This document shows, one piece after another, positions 1-8,568 of a stretch of 64,000 bases of DNA. The translations under genes and the position numbers were made by a program. Positions within the stretch are counted from its first letter, which is position 1, and each line of letters opens with the position of its first letter. A model generated the notes under the pieces. The model saw nothing but the letters and a program-made list of their open reading frames with translations. It was not told where the DNA came from and did no database searches. Source of the stretch: Streptomyces flavofungini (GTDB lineage Bacteria > Actinomycetota > Actinomycetes > Streptomycetales > Streptomycetaceae); the NCBI RefSeq assembly GCF_030388665.1, contig NZ_CP128846.1, forward strand, positions 1,054,001 through 1,118,000, read 5' to 3'.

Positions 1-836
1 GAATTGAAGGCGCCGATCACGTGGTGGGCGGGCAGTTCCCCGGCGGGCAGCGGGGCGTTCTCGCCCTCGACGAGCGCGGCGTAGGCGGAGGGCAGACGCC
101 GCACGGTCTGCGTCGCGTTGTTGATGAGGATGTCGAGCGGTCCCTGCCCCGCGACCTGCTCGGCCAGGCCGACCACCTGCCCGGGGTCGCGCAGGTCGAT
201 GCCGACGATCTCCAGGCGGTGCAGCCAGTCCGCCGAGTCGTCCATGGCCTTGAAGCGGCGGATGGCGTCCTTGGGGAAGCGGGTCGTGATGGTGGTGTGC
301 GCGCCGTCGCGCAGGAGCCGCAGCGCGATGTACATGCCGATCTTGGCGCGACCGCCGGTGAGCAGGGCGCGCTTGCCGGTGAGGTCGGCGCGGGCGTCGC
401 GCTTGGCGCGGTTCTCGGCGGCGCAGGTCTGGCAGAGCTGGTGGTAGAAGTAGTCGACTTCCACGTACCGCGTCTTGCAGGTGTAGCAGGAGCGGGGGCG
501 CTGGAGTATCCCCGCGATCTGGCCCGCCTCGGTGACGGAGGACGGCAGGATGCCTTCGGTCTCGTCGTCGATGCGCTGCGCGGAGCCGGTGGCGGTGGCC
601 TCGGTGACGGCCTTGTCGTGGGCGGTCTTGGCGGCCCTGCGCTCCTGGCGGCGGCGCTGCTTCACGGTGCGGTAGATCCCGGCGGTGGCGCGGCGCACGG
701 TGATCGCGTCGGGGTGGTCGACGTCCAGCTGGTCCAGCTCGTCGAGGACGCTGAGGCAGACGGCGAGCCGCTCGGGGTCGATACCCGGGCCGAACTCACC
801 GGCGCCCTGCTGCTGGCTGTCCTCTGTCACCGTCAT
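1..836 (-). CDS. Short-chain dehydrogenase/reductase with N-terminal Cys4 segment (3' end outside window)
   Basis: Translating the minus strand from ATG at 836 gives about 278 residues before the window edge, so the C-terminus is missing. The Rossmann part begins near residue 153 with TGGRAKIG (the TGxxxxIG cofactor motif) and continues to an ILINNAT segment, the family's NNAG motif. SDRs are NAD(P)-dependent oxidoreductases; the substrate cannot be told here. The first 150 residues are not SDR-like: a charged, basic stretch (about residues 50-75) is followed by two CxxC pairs (C117/C120 and C135/C138) that look like a small zinc ribbon. The Ser/Tyr/Lys catalytic residues would lie beyond the window. 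The next gene upstream on the same strand stops at 911, so the two could be co-transcribed. Confidence 0.85.
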   Translation of the reverse strand, partial: MTVTEDSQQQGAGEFGPGIDPERLAVCLSVLDELDQLDVDHPDAITVRRATAGIYRTVKQRRRQERRAAKTAHDKAVTEATATGSAQRIDDETEGILPSSVTEAGQIAGILQRPRSCYTCKTRYVEVDYFYHQLCQTCAAENRAKRDARADLTGKRALLTGGRAKIGMYIALRLLRDGAHTTITTRFPKDAIRRFKAMDDSADWLHRLEIVGIDLRDPGQVVGLAEQVAGQGPLDILINNATQTVRRLPSAYAALVEGENAPLPAGELPAHHVIGAFN

Positions 837-910
837 GGCCGCTGTCGTTCCTCATCGCGTTCGTGCCGCGGCTCGTCTGAGGTGACCGCGGAAGCTCCAA
901 AAGCGGAACT

Positions 911-2314
911 TTACGTAGGCCGGGCGCCCGGTACCAAACCCGAACGGTCGCCCGCCACCCCCGGTGAGCGCTCGCACACGGCCACCAGCGCGGCGAGTTC
1001 GGCGCCGAGGCTCCGGGCGAGAAGGTCCAGGTCGGGCACCGCGGCGGCGTCGGCGACCAGGCCGTAGTGGACGCGGCCCCGGTACGTGGAGACGGCGACG
1101 GCGAGCGCGTGGCCGCGGGCCAGCGGGGCGAAGGGGTAGACCTCGGTGAGCGGGCAGCCCGCGAGGCGCAGGCCGAGGCTGGGCAGCGGCACGCTGGTGA
1201 CGAGGATGTCGAAGAGCAGCCGGGCCGCGTGCGCGACGGCGGGGCCGCCGATGCGGTGGCCGATCGGGAGCACGTGGTCGGCGAGCAGCGCGACGGCGCC
1301 CGCGCCGCGGGTGGGGCCCGCGTCCTTGTTGCGGTCCATGGCGGTGCGCACGGCGCGCAGGCGGGCCAGCGGGTCCGGGTCGTCGACGGGCAGCCGCACC
1401 AGATAGCCGGAGAGGCGGTTGCCCTGCGGCTGGGCGGTGCGCGGGCGGCGCCGCGAGACGGGGACGAGCGCGCGCGGCACGACGCCCTCGCTGCTGTCGC
1501 CCCGCTCGTCCAGCCAGCGCCGCAGCGCCCCGGCGACCACCGCGATCAAGACGTCGTTGACGGTGCCCCCGGCGGTCTTGCGCACCCGGTGCACGTCGTC
1601 CAGGTCGAGAGCGACACCTGCGGTGCGGCGGGTGCCGGTGGGCCGGGAGGTGAGGGCGTCGCAGGACCGCACGTCCCAGGTCGCCCGCGCCACGGACGCG
1701 CCGATGTCGAGGGCCCGGCCGGCGTCGGTGACGGCGTCGCGGGCCCCGGAGAGCGCGGAGCCGACGGCACCGGGCAGCCGCCGTGGGTCGAGGGCGTGCC
1801 ACCAGGGGGCCTCGGGGGCGGGGCGGGGCGCGCGGGCGGGCGGGAGCTCCACCGGGTCCATGACCCCGGCGGCCAGGGCGAGGGCGCGCAGCCCGTCGGC
1901 GAGGGCGTGGTGGAACTTGAACAGGACCGCGAACGACGTCCCGTCGGCGGCGGGCAGGACGTGCGCCTCCCACGGCGGCCGGCTCCGGTCGAGCGGGCGC
2001 TGCATGAGCGCGCCCGCCGCCGCGTGGAAGTCGGTCGCGGGCGGGGCGAGGTGGACGTGGTCCAGCGGGTCGAAGCCGGGGGCGGGCTTCCGCTCGGCGG
2101 CGCCGGGAGGCAGCAGGACGTGCCGTATCCGCATGCGCAGGCCCGGCACCGCGGGGGCGCGGGCGGCGAGCAGGTCGGCGGCGTGCGCGGCGGCGGACGG
2201 CGAGTCCGCGGCGAAGGCGCCCAGGGCCCCCAGGTGCATGGGGTGTTCCGGGGACTCGATGCTCCAGAAGGCGAGATCGAGGGGGGCGAGCAGGTCCGAG
2301 CTCTCAGAGGTCAT
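911..2314 (-). CDS. Wax ester synthase/diacylglycerol acyltransferase (WS/DGAT family)
   Basis: Predicted 467-residue O-acyltransferase of the bacterial WS/DGAT family, which uses acyl-CoA to make triacylglycerol or wax esters at the membrane/lipid-droplet surface. The catalytic HHxxxDG motif is present as HHALADG at residues 135-141. The N-terminal LAPLDLAFWSIE and a PLDRSRPPWEAHVL segment before the active site also match the family. Length is normal (450-480). The frame is open further upstream, but ATG at 2314 begins the usual N-terminus (MTSESSDLLAPLDLAFW). The gene is preceded by an AT-rich stretch (about 2360-2418) likely to hold its promoter and is insulated from upstream sequence by the hairpin at 2419-2458. 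Acceptor (glycerolipid or alcohol) is not predictable. Confidence 0.9.
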   Translation of the reverse strand: MTSESSDLLAPLDLAFWSIESPEHPMHLGALGAFAADSPSAAAHAADLLAARAPAVPGLRMRIRHVLLPPGAAERKPAPGFDPLDHVHLAPPATDFHAAAGALMQRPLDRSRPPWEAHVLPAADGTSFAVLFKFHHALADGLRALALAAGVMDPVELPPARAPRPAPEAPWWHALDPRRLPGAVGSALSGARDAVTDAGRALDIGASVARATWDVRSCDALTSRPTGTRRTAGVALDLDDVHRVRKTAGGTVNDVLIAVVAGALRRWLDERGDSSEGVVPRALVPVSRRRPRTAQPQGNRLSGYLVRLPVDDPDPLARLRAVRTAMDRNKDAGPTRGAGAVALLADHVLPIGHRIGGPAVAHAARLLFDILVTSVPLPSLGLRLAGCPLTEVYPFAPLARGHALAVAVSTYRGRVHYGLVADAAAVPDLDLLARSLGAELAALVAVCERSPGVAGDRSGLVPGARPT

Positions 2315-2418
2315 GGCTCGCTCTCGCGTCGGCGGTGGACAACGGGAGCAAGCAGCCAATCACCAGCCCACAATTACGGTCAAGTACGATCTAGCTACGC
2401 ACAGTTAACAACAGATTA

Positions 2419-2458
2419 AGGCCCGTCCTTCCCGGAAACCGCCGGGAAGGACGGGCCT
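2419..2458. terminator. Perfect 17-bp stem hairpin
   Basis: Positions 2419-2435 and 2442-2458 are exact reverse complements with a 6-nt loop. It lies between the decayed region ending at 2500 and the WS/DGAT promoter, so on the minus strand it would stop read-through into the acyltransferase gene. Confidence 0.75.
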
Positions 2459-2499
2459 CGTGGGACGTCGGTGGCGACGCGCCCACCGCCCGCGGGCGG

Positions 2500-2870
2500 T
2501 CACCTCACCACGGGCGGCGCCGCTTCGGGTGACGTTCCCCACTCCGAGGGCTTGTCCCCGACCGTGAAGGACAGTTCCCGCAGCTCGCGGATGTCGCCGG
2601 TGCGCAGGTACGTCCGCCCGTAGTCCGCGCCGTCGGCGCTCACCGAGTCCTCGCCGGGTCCTTCAGGAGCTGGTCGTAGGCGAGGAAGGAGTCCAGGCGG
2701 CCGTTCGTGGCCTGCTTGCCGCCGATGAGGTCCACCATGCCCGGCAGGTCCTGCGGCACCAGCCACTGGTACTGCCAGGACGTACCCTCGTGGAAGCCCG
2801 CGCTCTTGGCCGGATCGGCGGGCCCGGTGAACGCCCCGGCCTTGTCCCGCGCCCGGAAGAACCCGGTCGA
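2500..2870 (-). pseudogene. Remnant of a GH92 alpha-mannosidase-type gene
   Basis: Two pieces of a family GH92 glycosidase lie in different frames. The first, about 2870 down to a TGA at 2640-2642, reads RARDKAGAFTGPADPAKS and then HEGTSWQYQWLVPQDLPG, a hallmark GH92 segment. The second, about 2640-2502 in another frame, reads RTYLRTGDIRELRELSFTVG and WGTSPEAAPP, which resembles the extreme C-terminus of GH92 proteins. In intact GH92 enzymes these segments are roughly 150-200 residues apart, so an internal deletion with a frame change has occurred. The N-terminal two thirds are absent. At about 2870 the remnant joins directly to the TnpB fragment. Not expected to be functional. Confidence 0.75.
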
Positions 2871-3255
2871 ACCGGAAGGTGACCGGGCTGTCCATCGCCT
2901 TGCGGTACCGCTTCGACGAGGACCGGCCCAGCTTTCCGGCCTTGGCCTGCGCCTTCAGCGCGGCGTAGGCGTCGGCGACCTTCTTCACCACCCGCACCGC
3001 GGGCTGCGCCGACAGACCGAACCCGGCTTTGATGTCAGCGTAGACGAGCTTCTGCAGGCCATCGCGGTCCTGCACACCGGACTCGAATGCGACAGCAGCG
3101 ACACGGTCGGCGGCACGGTCGCAGGTATCCAAGGTCGCCTGGAGTGCCATCGCCTGTTCACGCGACGGCAACAGCTTCACCCGCACCACCAGTCTCACAA
3201 GGCTCGACCACAGGGCCGATGCCCGCGCATACACACGGATTCCGCCTCCCTCCAC
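2869..3255 (-). pseudogene. N-terminal fragment of an IS200/IS605-type OrfB (TnpB) protein
   Basis: The open frame from 3255 contains VKLLPSREQAMALQATLDTC followed by a helical, Lys/Arg-rich stretch ending in SPVTFRFD, the typical first ~110 residues of TnpB/OrfB proteins (RNA-guided nucleases of IS200/IS605 and IS607 elements). The natural start is probably near 3195. The RuvC-like nuclease domain and zinc finger are absent because the frame runs into the GH92 remnant near 2868. No TnpA recombinase, element ends or reRNA could be recognised. The 170 bp upstream (3256-3427) hold nothing I can identify. Confidence 0.75.
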
Positions 3256-3427
3256 GCGAACCGGTGACGCATGGAACAGAAGTGCACATCATCCGGCTCC
3301 ACCAGGTTGGGGAGCAGTGACCGCCGCTCCGCGCCGATCCAGTACGCAGCGGGCCCCGGCATGGCACCTGGCACGGCGACGGGCCCCGGCCCGCCCCTCC
3401 ACGGGCGAACCGGAGCACATCCACCCG

Positions 3428-6085
3428 TCAGGCGCAGCCCCGCACGGGCGCCTGGGAGGCGTCCTCGATCAGGGACTCGTGCGCGGCGCGCAGCCGGGGC
3501 ACATCGGGCTTGACGACCTTGCGGTCATAGGTGAGCAGGCCGTTCAACTCCCCTTCCACGTCGGAGATCTGGGTGTAGACGGCGCCGTTGCCGCCCTTGC
3601 AGGCGAGGGCGCGCACCTCGCCCAGCTTGGTGAGGTACTCCTGCGTGTACTTCGCGGGGTCCACGTCGACGTAGCTCTGCTGCACGGACCAGGCGTGACC
3701 GGGCACGGCGAGTCCGAGGCCGCCGTACTCCCCGTTGATCAGGGCCCGTCGGCCGTCGGGCCGGGGCGGCAGGGCCGGGCTCGGGTAGCCGTGCTCGTCC
3801 ATGAGGTCACCCTTGCCGCCGTCGGCGCCCAGGTTGAGCCCCGACATGCCGTTGACCAGGCGCGTGGGGTCCCAGGCCTTGGCCTGTTCGGCGATGCGGC
3901 CCTGGTCGTACTGGCCCCAGCCCTCGTTGAAGGTGACCCACATGACGATCGACGGGCTGTTCGCGTGCTCGTCGATCATCTGCTTCATCTCGTGCTCGAA
4001 CTGGGCACGGGCGGCGGCGTCCGGCTTCCGCTCGGCCCGCATCGACGGCATGTCCTGCCACACCATCAGGCCCAGCTTGTCCGCCCAGTAGAACCACCGG
4101 TCGGGCTCCACCTTGATGTGTTTGCGCACGGAGTTGAAGCCCATCTCCTTGTGCATCCTCAAGTCGTACGCGAGGGCCTCGTCGGTGGGAGCGGTGTGCA
4201 GGCCGTCGGGCCAGAAGCCCTGGTCGAGGGTGGCCATGAGGAAGATCGGCTTGCCGTTGAGCACGGTGCGCGGGGTGCCGTCGATCTTCTCCACGGAGAT
4301 GGAGCGCATCCCGAAGTAGCTCCGCAGCTCGTCCGCGCGGGCGCCGTGCTTGCTCCCGTGCTTCCTCCCGCCCACGGTGACCTTCAGGTCGTACAGGAAC
4401 GGGTCGTCGGGCGACCACAGGCGCGGCTTCCTCAGGGTGAGCTTCAGCGGCTCCCCGGTCCGGCCGCTCGCCTCGGCGACCTTCTTCTCACCCTCGTACG
4501 CGACCGCCTTGACGGGCACGCCCGCGCGGACGCCCTTGGGCTCGACGGCGACCTGCCTGGTCTTGACGTCGGGGGTGATCTTCAGGGAGTCGGCGTGGTC
4601 GCGGGCCACCGGCTCCATCCACACCGTCTGCCAGATGCCGGACGACGGCGTGTACCAGATGCCCGAGGGGTCCAGGCGCTGCTTGCCGACCGGCGGGTTC
4701 GGGCCGCCCGGCGCGTCGGTCGGGTCGTGCACGCCGACGATCAGCTCCTGCGTCCGGCCGGGCTTCAGGGCGTCGGTGACGTCGGCACTGAACTTGTCGT
4801 AGCCGCCCTTGTGGTCGGCGACCTCGGTGCCGTTGACGTACACCTTGGCGTGCCAGTCGACGGCGCCGAAGTTCAGCTTGAGCCGCTGGTCGTTCCGGTG
4901 CTCGCCGACCTTCCAACCGGCGGGGACGGTGAAGGTGCGGCGGTACCACATGCGGTCCTCGTGCCGCTGCAGGCCCGACAGCTGGGACTCCACCGGGTAG
5001 GGGACGAGGATCTTCTCCTTGAGCTTCTTGCCGACCGGCGGCCGCTCGCCCTCCTTGGCCGCTGCGAACTGCCACCTGCCGTTCAGATTGCGCCAGTCGG
5101 CACGCTTCAGCTGCGGGCGCGGGTACTCGGGCAGCGCGTTGCCCGGGCCGACCTCGTCCGCCCACGCGGAGCGCAGTTCGTACGTGGACTTGTTGCCGCC
5201 GCTGCTCCAGAACGCGCCGACCCGCTTGCCGTCGGTGCCGGTCAGGCCGCCCTTGCCGTCGTAGCGCAGATCGGTGGTGCCGCGGGCGGTGCCGGTCTTG
5301 TTGCCGACGACGGGCTGCTTGAGGGTGACGAGCAGGACGCGCGGGTCGGCCGGGTCACGCGCGACCGAGTCCAGCGGCCACTTGGCGCCGCCGATGACGG
5401 CTTCGAGGTGGTCGACGAGGCCGGCGGGGGGCGTGGCGAGCTCCTGGACGAACTCCAGCCTGAGGGCCCGGCCGTCCTTCCGCACGGTGGCGTCGGTCGC
5501 CCCGTCGTAGTCCCAGCCGTCGGGGAGGCGGAACGCGGACTGCGGGACGGCCTCCTTGGTGCCGCCGGGCTCGGTCCAGCGCAGGTGGAGGTTGGAGCCG
5601 CCGTAGTGCTCGAAGTACTCGACCTTGACGTCGTAGGCCTGGCCCGCGGTCAGCTCGACCGGCTGGGAGGTCTGTTCGCGGTCCCAGTCGTCGACCCAGT
5701 GGTCGATGGCGAGCTTGCCGTCGACCCAGAGCCGGAAGCCGTTGTCGCCGGTCATGGCGAAGGTGTGGGCGCCGGACTTCTCCGGGACGAGCTTGCCCGT
5801 CCAGCGGACCGTGGCGTCGTCGGACTTGCCGGTGGCGAAGTTCAGCCGGGGTTCGAGGGTGTCGAAGTCGATGTTCCGGTCGAAGCCGGTGGCCTTGAGC
5901 TCGTGGAAGTCGAAGGCCCCGGGGGCGGACTGGGTGTAGTACTCGCCTTTCAGGCCGTGGACCTCGGGTGCCTCGTCGCCCGCCGCGTTCGCGGCTGACT
6001 GGGCGACGAGCCCCGAGAACACCAGGGCGGCGGTGAGCAGCAGGGCCAGTTGGTGCCGGAGCTTTCCTGATCGTCTAGGGCGCAC
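3428..6085 (-). CDS. Secreted PA14-containing glycoside hydrolase family 2 protein
   Basis: Predicted 885-residue exported glycosidase. The N-terminus has a basic start, a hydrophobic segment (LALLLTAALVFSGLVA) and AxA-type sites (ANAAG), a Sec signal. A PA14 carbohydrate-binding domain follows (about residues 45-185; GLKGEYYTQ, DNGFRLWVDGKLAIDHW). Then come the GH2 sugar-binding, Ig-like and TIM-barrel domains. The barrel carries FNEGWGQ near residue 720 (acid/base Glu in the NE motif) and NGEYGG near residue 785 (nucleophile Glu). GH2 enzymes are beta-galactosidases, glucuronidases or mannosidases; which one is not decided by motif. The GTG start at 6085 is chosen because AAGGAGG lies 4-5 nt upstream. 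The gene is divergent from the LacI regulator at 6268 and next to a sugar ABC importer. Confidence 0.9.
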   Translation of the reverse strand: MRPRRSGKLRHQLALLLTAALVFSGLVAQSAANAAGDEAPEVHGLKGEYYTQSAPGAFDFHELKATGFDRNIDFDTLEPRLNFATGKSDDATVRWTGKLVPEKSGAHTFAMTGDNGFRLWVDGKLAIDHWVDDWDREQTSQPVELTAGQAYDVKVEYFEHYGGSNLHLRWTEPGGTKEAVPQSAFRLPDGWDYDGATDATVRKDGRALRLEFVQELATPPAGLVDHLEAVIGGAKWPLDSVARDPADPRVLLVTLKQPVVGNKTGTARGTTDLRYDGKGGLTGTDGKRVGAFWSSGGNKSTYELRSAWADEVGPGNALPEYPRPQLKRADWRNLNGRWQFAAAKEGERPPVGKKLKEKILVPYPVESQLSGLQRHEDRMWYRRTFTVPAGWKVGEHRNDQRLKLNFGAVDWHAKVYVNGTEVADHKGGYDKFSADVTDALKPGRTQELIVGVHDPTDAPGGPNPPVGKQRLDPSGIWYTPSSGIWQTVWMEPVARDHADSLKITPDVKTRQVAVEPKGVRAGVPVKAVAYEGEKKVAEASGRTGEPLKLTLRKPRLWSPDDPFLYDLKVTVGGRKHGSKHGARADELRSYFGMRSISVEKIDGTPRTVLNGKPIFLMATLDQGFWPDGLHTAPTDEALAYDLRMHKEMGFNSVRKHIKVEPDRWFYWADKLGLMVWQDMPSMRAERKPDAAARAQFEHEMKQMIDEHANSPSIVMWVTFNEGWGQYDQGRIAEQAKAWDPTRLVNGMSGLNLGADGGKGDLMDEHGYPSPALPPRPDGRRALINGEYGGLGLAVPGHAWSVQQSYVDVDPAKYTQEYLTKLGEVRALACKGGNGAVYTQISDVEGELNGLLTYDRKVVKPDVPRLRAAHESLIEDASQAPVRGCA

Positions 6086-6142
6086 GGATCCTCCTTGTCG
6101 AGGAAGGGTGGCGGCTCGTCGCTCCAGTCGGTACAACGAGTC

Positions 6143-6157
6143 TGTACAACGTTGGAA
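6143..6157. promoter_or_regulatory. Candidate LacI-family operator, copy 1
   Basis: TGTACAACGTTGGAA, read on the opposite strand as TTCCAACGTTGTACA, matches TTTCAACGATGTAAA at 7335-7349 in most positions and has the CG-centred partial dyad typical of LacI operators. A second GTACAACG lies at 6131-6138, 13 bp away in the same orientation. The site is in the gap between the GH2 gene and the LacI gene, so it could control both. Confidence 0.5.
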
Positions 6158-6267
6158 GGAACGGCAGTTGGCATGACAGCACGGCTCCGGGCGCGCTGTC
6201 CAGGGCCGCGGCGCATGCCGCCGGGTGCCCCGCGAGCCGGGGCCTACATCGACGCGAGGAGTGGCAC

Positions 6268-7281
6268 GTGCGGGTGAGCCTCAAGGATGTCGCGGAACGC
6301 GCGGGCGTCTCGATCAAGACGGTCTCGAACGTGGTGAACAAGTATCAGCACGTCACCCCGGCCATGCGGGCCCGGGTGCAGCAGGCCATCGACGAGCTGG
6401 GCTACCGCCCGAACTTGACGGCACGTCACCTCCGCAAGGGCCGCACCGGCATCATCGCGCTCGCCGTCCCCGAGCTCGGCAACCCCTACTTCGCGGAGCT
6501 GGCCGGAGCCGTCATCGACGCCGCCGCCGCGCACGACTTCACCGTCCTGCTCGACCACACCCGCGGCGACCGCGAGCAGGAGGTCCTGGTCAGCCAGGGC
6601 TTCCGGGCCCGCGTCATCGACGGTCTGATCCTCAGCCCGCTGGAGCTGGAGGCGGAGGACCTGCGGGGCCGCGAGGACGACGTGCCGCTGGTGCTGCTCG
6701 GCGAGCGCGAGTACGACCTGCCCTACGACCACATCGCCATCGACAACGTCGCAGCCGCGCGGGCCGCGGTGCGCCATCTGATCGGCCGCGGCCGGAGCTC
6801 CATCGCCTACCTCGGGGCCCGCACGGATTCCGCGAACCGCCCCGCCCACCTGCGCCTTCAGGGCTGGCGTGCCGAGCTGACGGCGGCCGGGCTCCCCGCG
6901 CCGGAGTCCCTGGTGGGGGCGGTCGGCGGCTGGAACCGCGACGACGGGGCGAAGGCGATGGCGCGGATGCTGGACTCCGGGGTGCGGCCCGACGCGGTGT
7001 TCGCGTACAACGACCTGGTCGCGATCGGGGCGATGCGAGTCCTGCACGAGCGGGGTCTCAGGGTGCCGTGGGACGTGGCGGTGGTCGGCTTCGACGACAT
7101 CGCGGAGGGGCAGTTCGGCGCGGTCACGCTGACCACGATCTCGCCCGACAAGCAGGCCATCGCCCGGCTCGCGGTGGCCTCGCTGCTGCGCAGCCTCGCG
7201 GGCGACGGGGAGCCGGGCGGGCGGACGCTCTCGGCGGAGTTCCGGCTGGTGGAGCGGGAGAGCACGCTCGGGCGGCGGTGA
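6268..7281 (+). CDS. LacI-family transcriptional regulator
   Basis: Predicted 337-residue LacI/GalR repressor. The N-terminal helix-turn-helix and hinge are clear: LKDVAERAGVSIKTVSNVVN, then YRPNLTARHLRKGRTG. A periplasmic-binding-protein-like effector domain follows, with FAYNDLVAIGAMRVL and VVGFDDI as in the family. Such proteins sense a sugar and release operator DNA. The start is GTG at 6268 with AGGAG about 7 nt upstream. It is divergent from the secreted GH2 enzyme and immediately upstream of a sugar ABC importer, so it most likely controls both; the shared motif at 6143 and 7335 supports this. Confidence 0.93.
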   Translation: MRVSLKDVAERAGVSIKTVSNVVNKYQHVTPAMRARVQQAIDELGYRPNLTARHLRKGRTGIIALAVPELGNPYFAELAGAVIDAAAAHDFTVLLDHTRGDREQEVLVSQGFRARVIDGLILSPLELEAEDLRGREDDVPLVLLGEREYDLPYDHIAIDNVAAARAAVRHLIGRGRSSIAYLGARTDSANRPAHLRLQGWRAELTAAGLPAPESLVGAVGGWNRDDGAKAMARMLDSGVRPDAVFAYNDLVAIGAMRVLHERGLRVPWDVAVVGFDDIAEGQFGAVTLTTISPDKQAIARLAVASLLRSLAGDGEPGGRTLSAEFRLVERESTLGRR

Positions 7282-7334
7282 ATCGCGGGGCCGGGCCGGG
7301 GTCCGGGGGCGTGCGCGGAGGGTTTACAGCACTC

Positions 7335-7349
7335 TTTCAACGATGTAAA
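7335..7349. promoter_or_regulatory. Candidate LacI-family operator, copy 2
   Basis: TTTCAACGATGTAAA lies upstream of the importer operon and resembles the reverse complement of the site at 6143-6157. It overlaps a wider inverted repeat, TTTACA (7323-7328) with TGTAAA (7344-7349). A separate 8-bp palindrome GAGCGCTC is at 7395-7402, also in the style of LacI operators, closer to the gene start. Confidence 0.5.
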
Positions 7350-7439
7350 AAGCTCCCCGTACCGCTGAGTTGACCGCAAACCCGTTCTTCCCGTGAGCGC
7401 TCTCAGTGTGCGCCGGGGCCGTGCCGTTTGGGGACTCCC

Positions 7440-8567
7440 ATGAAGCCGAACATCTTCCTTCGCCGTACCTCGGGCCGCACCGCGGGCCGCGCGTCGGCCA
7501 GCACCCTGCTCGCCGTCGGCCTCGCCGCGAGCCTCGCGCTCACCGCCACGGGATGCGCCAAGTCGGAGGACGACAAAGCCGACTCCGGCGACTCCAAGGC
7601 CGTCGGCGAGGGCGACGCGGGCCAGGTCGTCTCCTCCCCCGGCGCGGGCGGAAAGACCTGTGTGATCGGCGACTACGGCGCCAAGAAGCTGGACCTGAAG
7701 TCCGCGACGGTCGGCTTCTCGCAGTCCGAGAAGGAAGCCAACCCCTTCCGGATCGCCGAGACCGCCTCCATCAAGGCCGAGGCCGAGAAGCGGGGCGTGA
7801 AGCTCCTGACGGCCAACGCCCAGTCGCAGTTCTCCAAGCAGATCAGCGACGTCCAGGACCTCATCGCCAAGGGCGCCGACCTGCTCGTCATCGCCCCGCT
7901 GAACTCCGACGGCTGGGAGCCGGTCCTGCGCCGGGCCAAGGCCAAGCACATCCCGATCGTCACCATCGACCGCAAGATCAACGCGGCCGCCTGCGAGGAC
8001 TACGTGAGCTTCATCGGCTCGGACTTCGTCGAGCAGGGCAGGCGCGCCGCCGACCGCATGATCGAGGCGACCGGCGGCAAGGGCGAGATCGCCATCCTGC
8101 TCGGCGCGGCGGGAAACAACGTCACCACCGACCGCACCAGGGGCTTCCAGGAACGGCTCAGGGCCAAGGCCCCGGACCTGAAGGTCGTCTTCAAGCAGAC
8201 CGGCGAGTTCGCCCGCGAGAAGGGCCAGCAGGTCACCGAGCAGCTCATCCAGTCCAAGCCGGGCATCGACGGGATCTACGCGGAGAACGACGAGATGGGC
8301 CTCGGCGCGGTCGGCGCCCTGAAGGGCGCGGGCAAGAAGGCCGGCGACGTGAAGATCGTGACGATCGACGGCACGAAGAACGCCGTGCGCGGCATCGTCG
8401 ACGGCTGGATCGACGGCGTCATCGAGTCCAACCCGCGCTTCGGGCCGCTGGCCTTCCAGACCCTGGACACCTTCACCAAGGGCGGCAAGGTCGCGCAGGA
8501 CATCGTCATCAAGGACAGCGCCTACACCAAGGACAACGCGAAGTCGGACCTCGGCAAGGCGTACTGA
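7440..8567 (+). CDS. Sugar ABC transporter substrate-binding lipoprotein
   Basis: Predicted 375-residue extracellular solute-binding lipoprotein of the ribose/galactose-binding (periplasmic_4) type. The signal peptide ends at a lipobox-like ATGC with Cys39 as the lipidation site, followed by a charged linker. The body has DLLVIAPLNSDGW, IDRKINA, GIYAENDEMGLGA and VTIDGTKNA, the ligand-pocket and hinge segments of this family. ATG at 7440 is preferred over the in-frame TTG at 7428. The order binding protein, ATPase, permease, permease matches the E. coli YtfQ-YtfR-YtfT-YjfF galactofuranose importer, making galactofuranose or a related sugar the best guess; the neighbouring GH2 enzyme would supply it. 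Confidence 0.9.
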   Translation: MKPNIFLRRTSGRTAGRASASTLLAVGLAASLALTATGCAKSEDDKADSGDSKAVGEGDAGQVVSSPGAGGKTCVIGDYGAKKLDLKSATVGFSQSEKEANPFRIAETASIKAEAEKRGVKLLTANAQSQFSKQISDVQDLIAKGADLLVIAPLNSDGWEPVLRRAKAKHIPIVTIDRKINAAACEDYVSFIGSDFVEQGRRAADRMIEATGGKGEIAILLGAAGNNVTTDRTRGFQERLRAKAPDLKVVFKQTGEFAREKGQQVTEQLIQSKPGIDGIYAENDEMGLGAVGALKGAGKKAGDVKIVTIDGTKNAVRGIVDGWIDGVIESNPRFGPLAFQTLDTFTKGGKVAQDIVIKDSAYTKDNAKSDLGKAY

Positions 8568-8568
8568 C

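Noticed and set aside
21..1067. A 348-residue plus-strand frame at the window start
   Set aside because: It overlaps the SDR gene on the minus strand, which has clear Rossmann motifs; the plus frame is Gly/Val/Arg-rich without domains.
3256..3427. Possible TnpA or second transposase fragment next to the TnpB remnant
   Set aside because: None of the frames shows the HUH or Tyr motifs of TnpA; the stretch is too short and unrecognisable.
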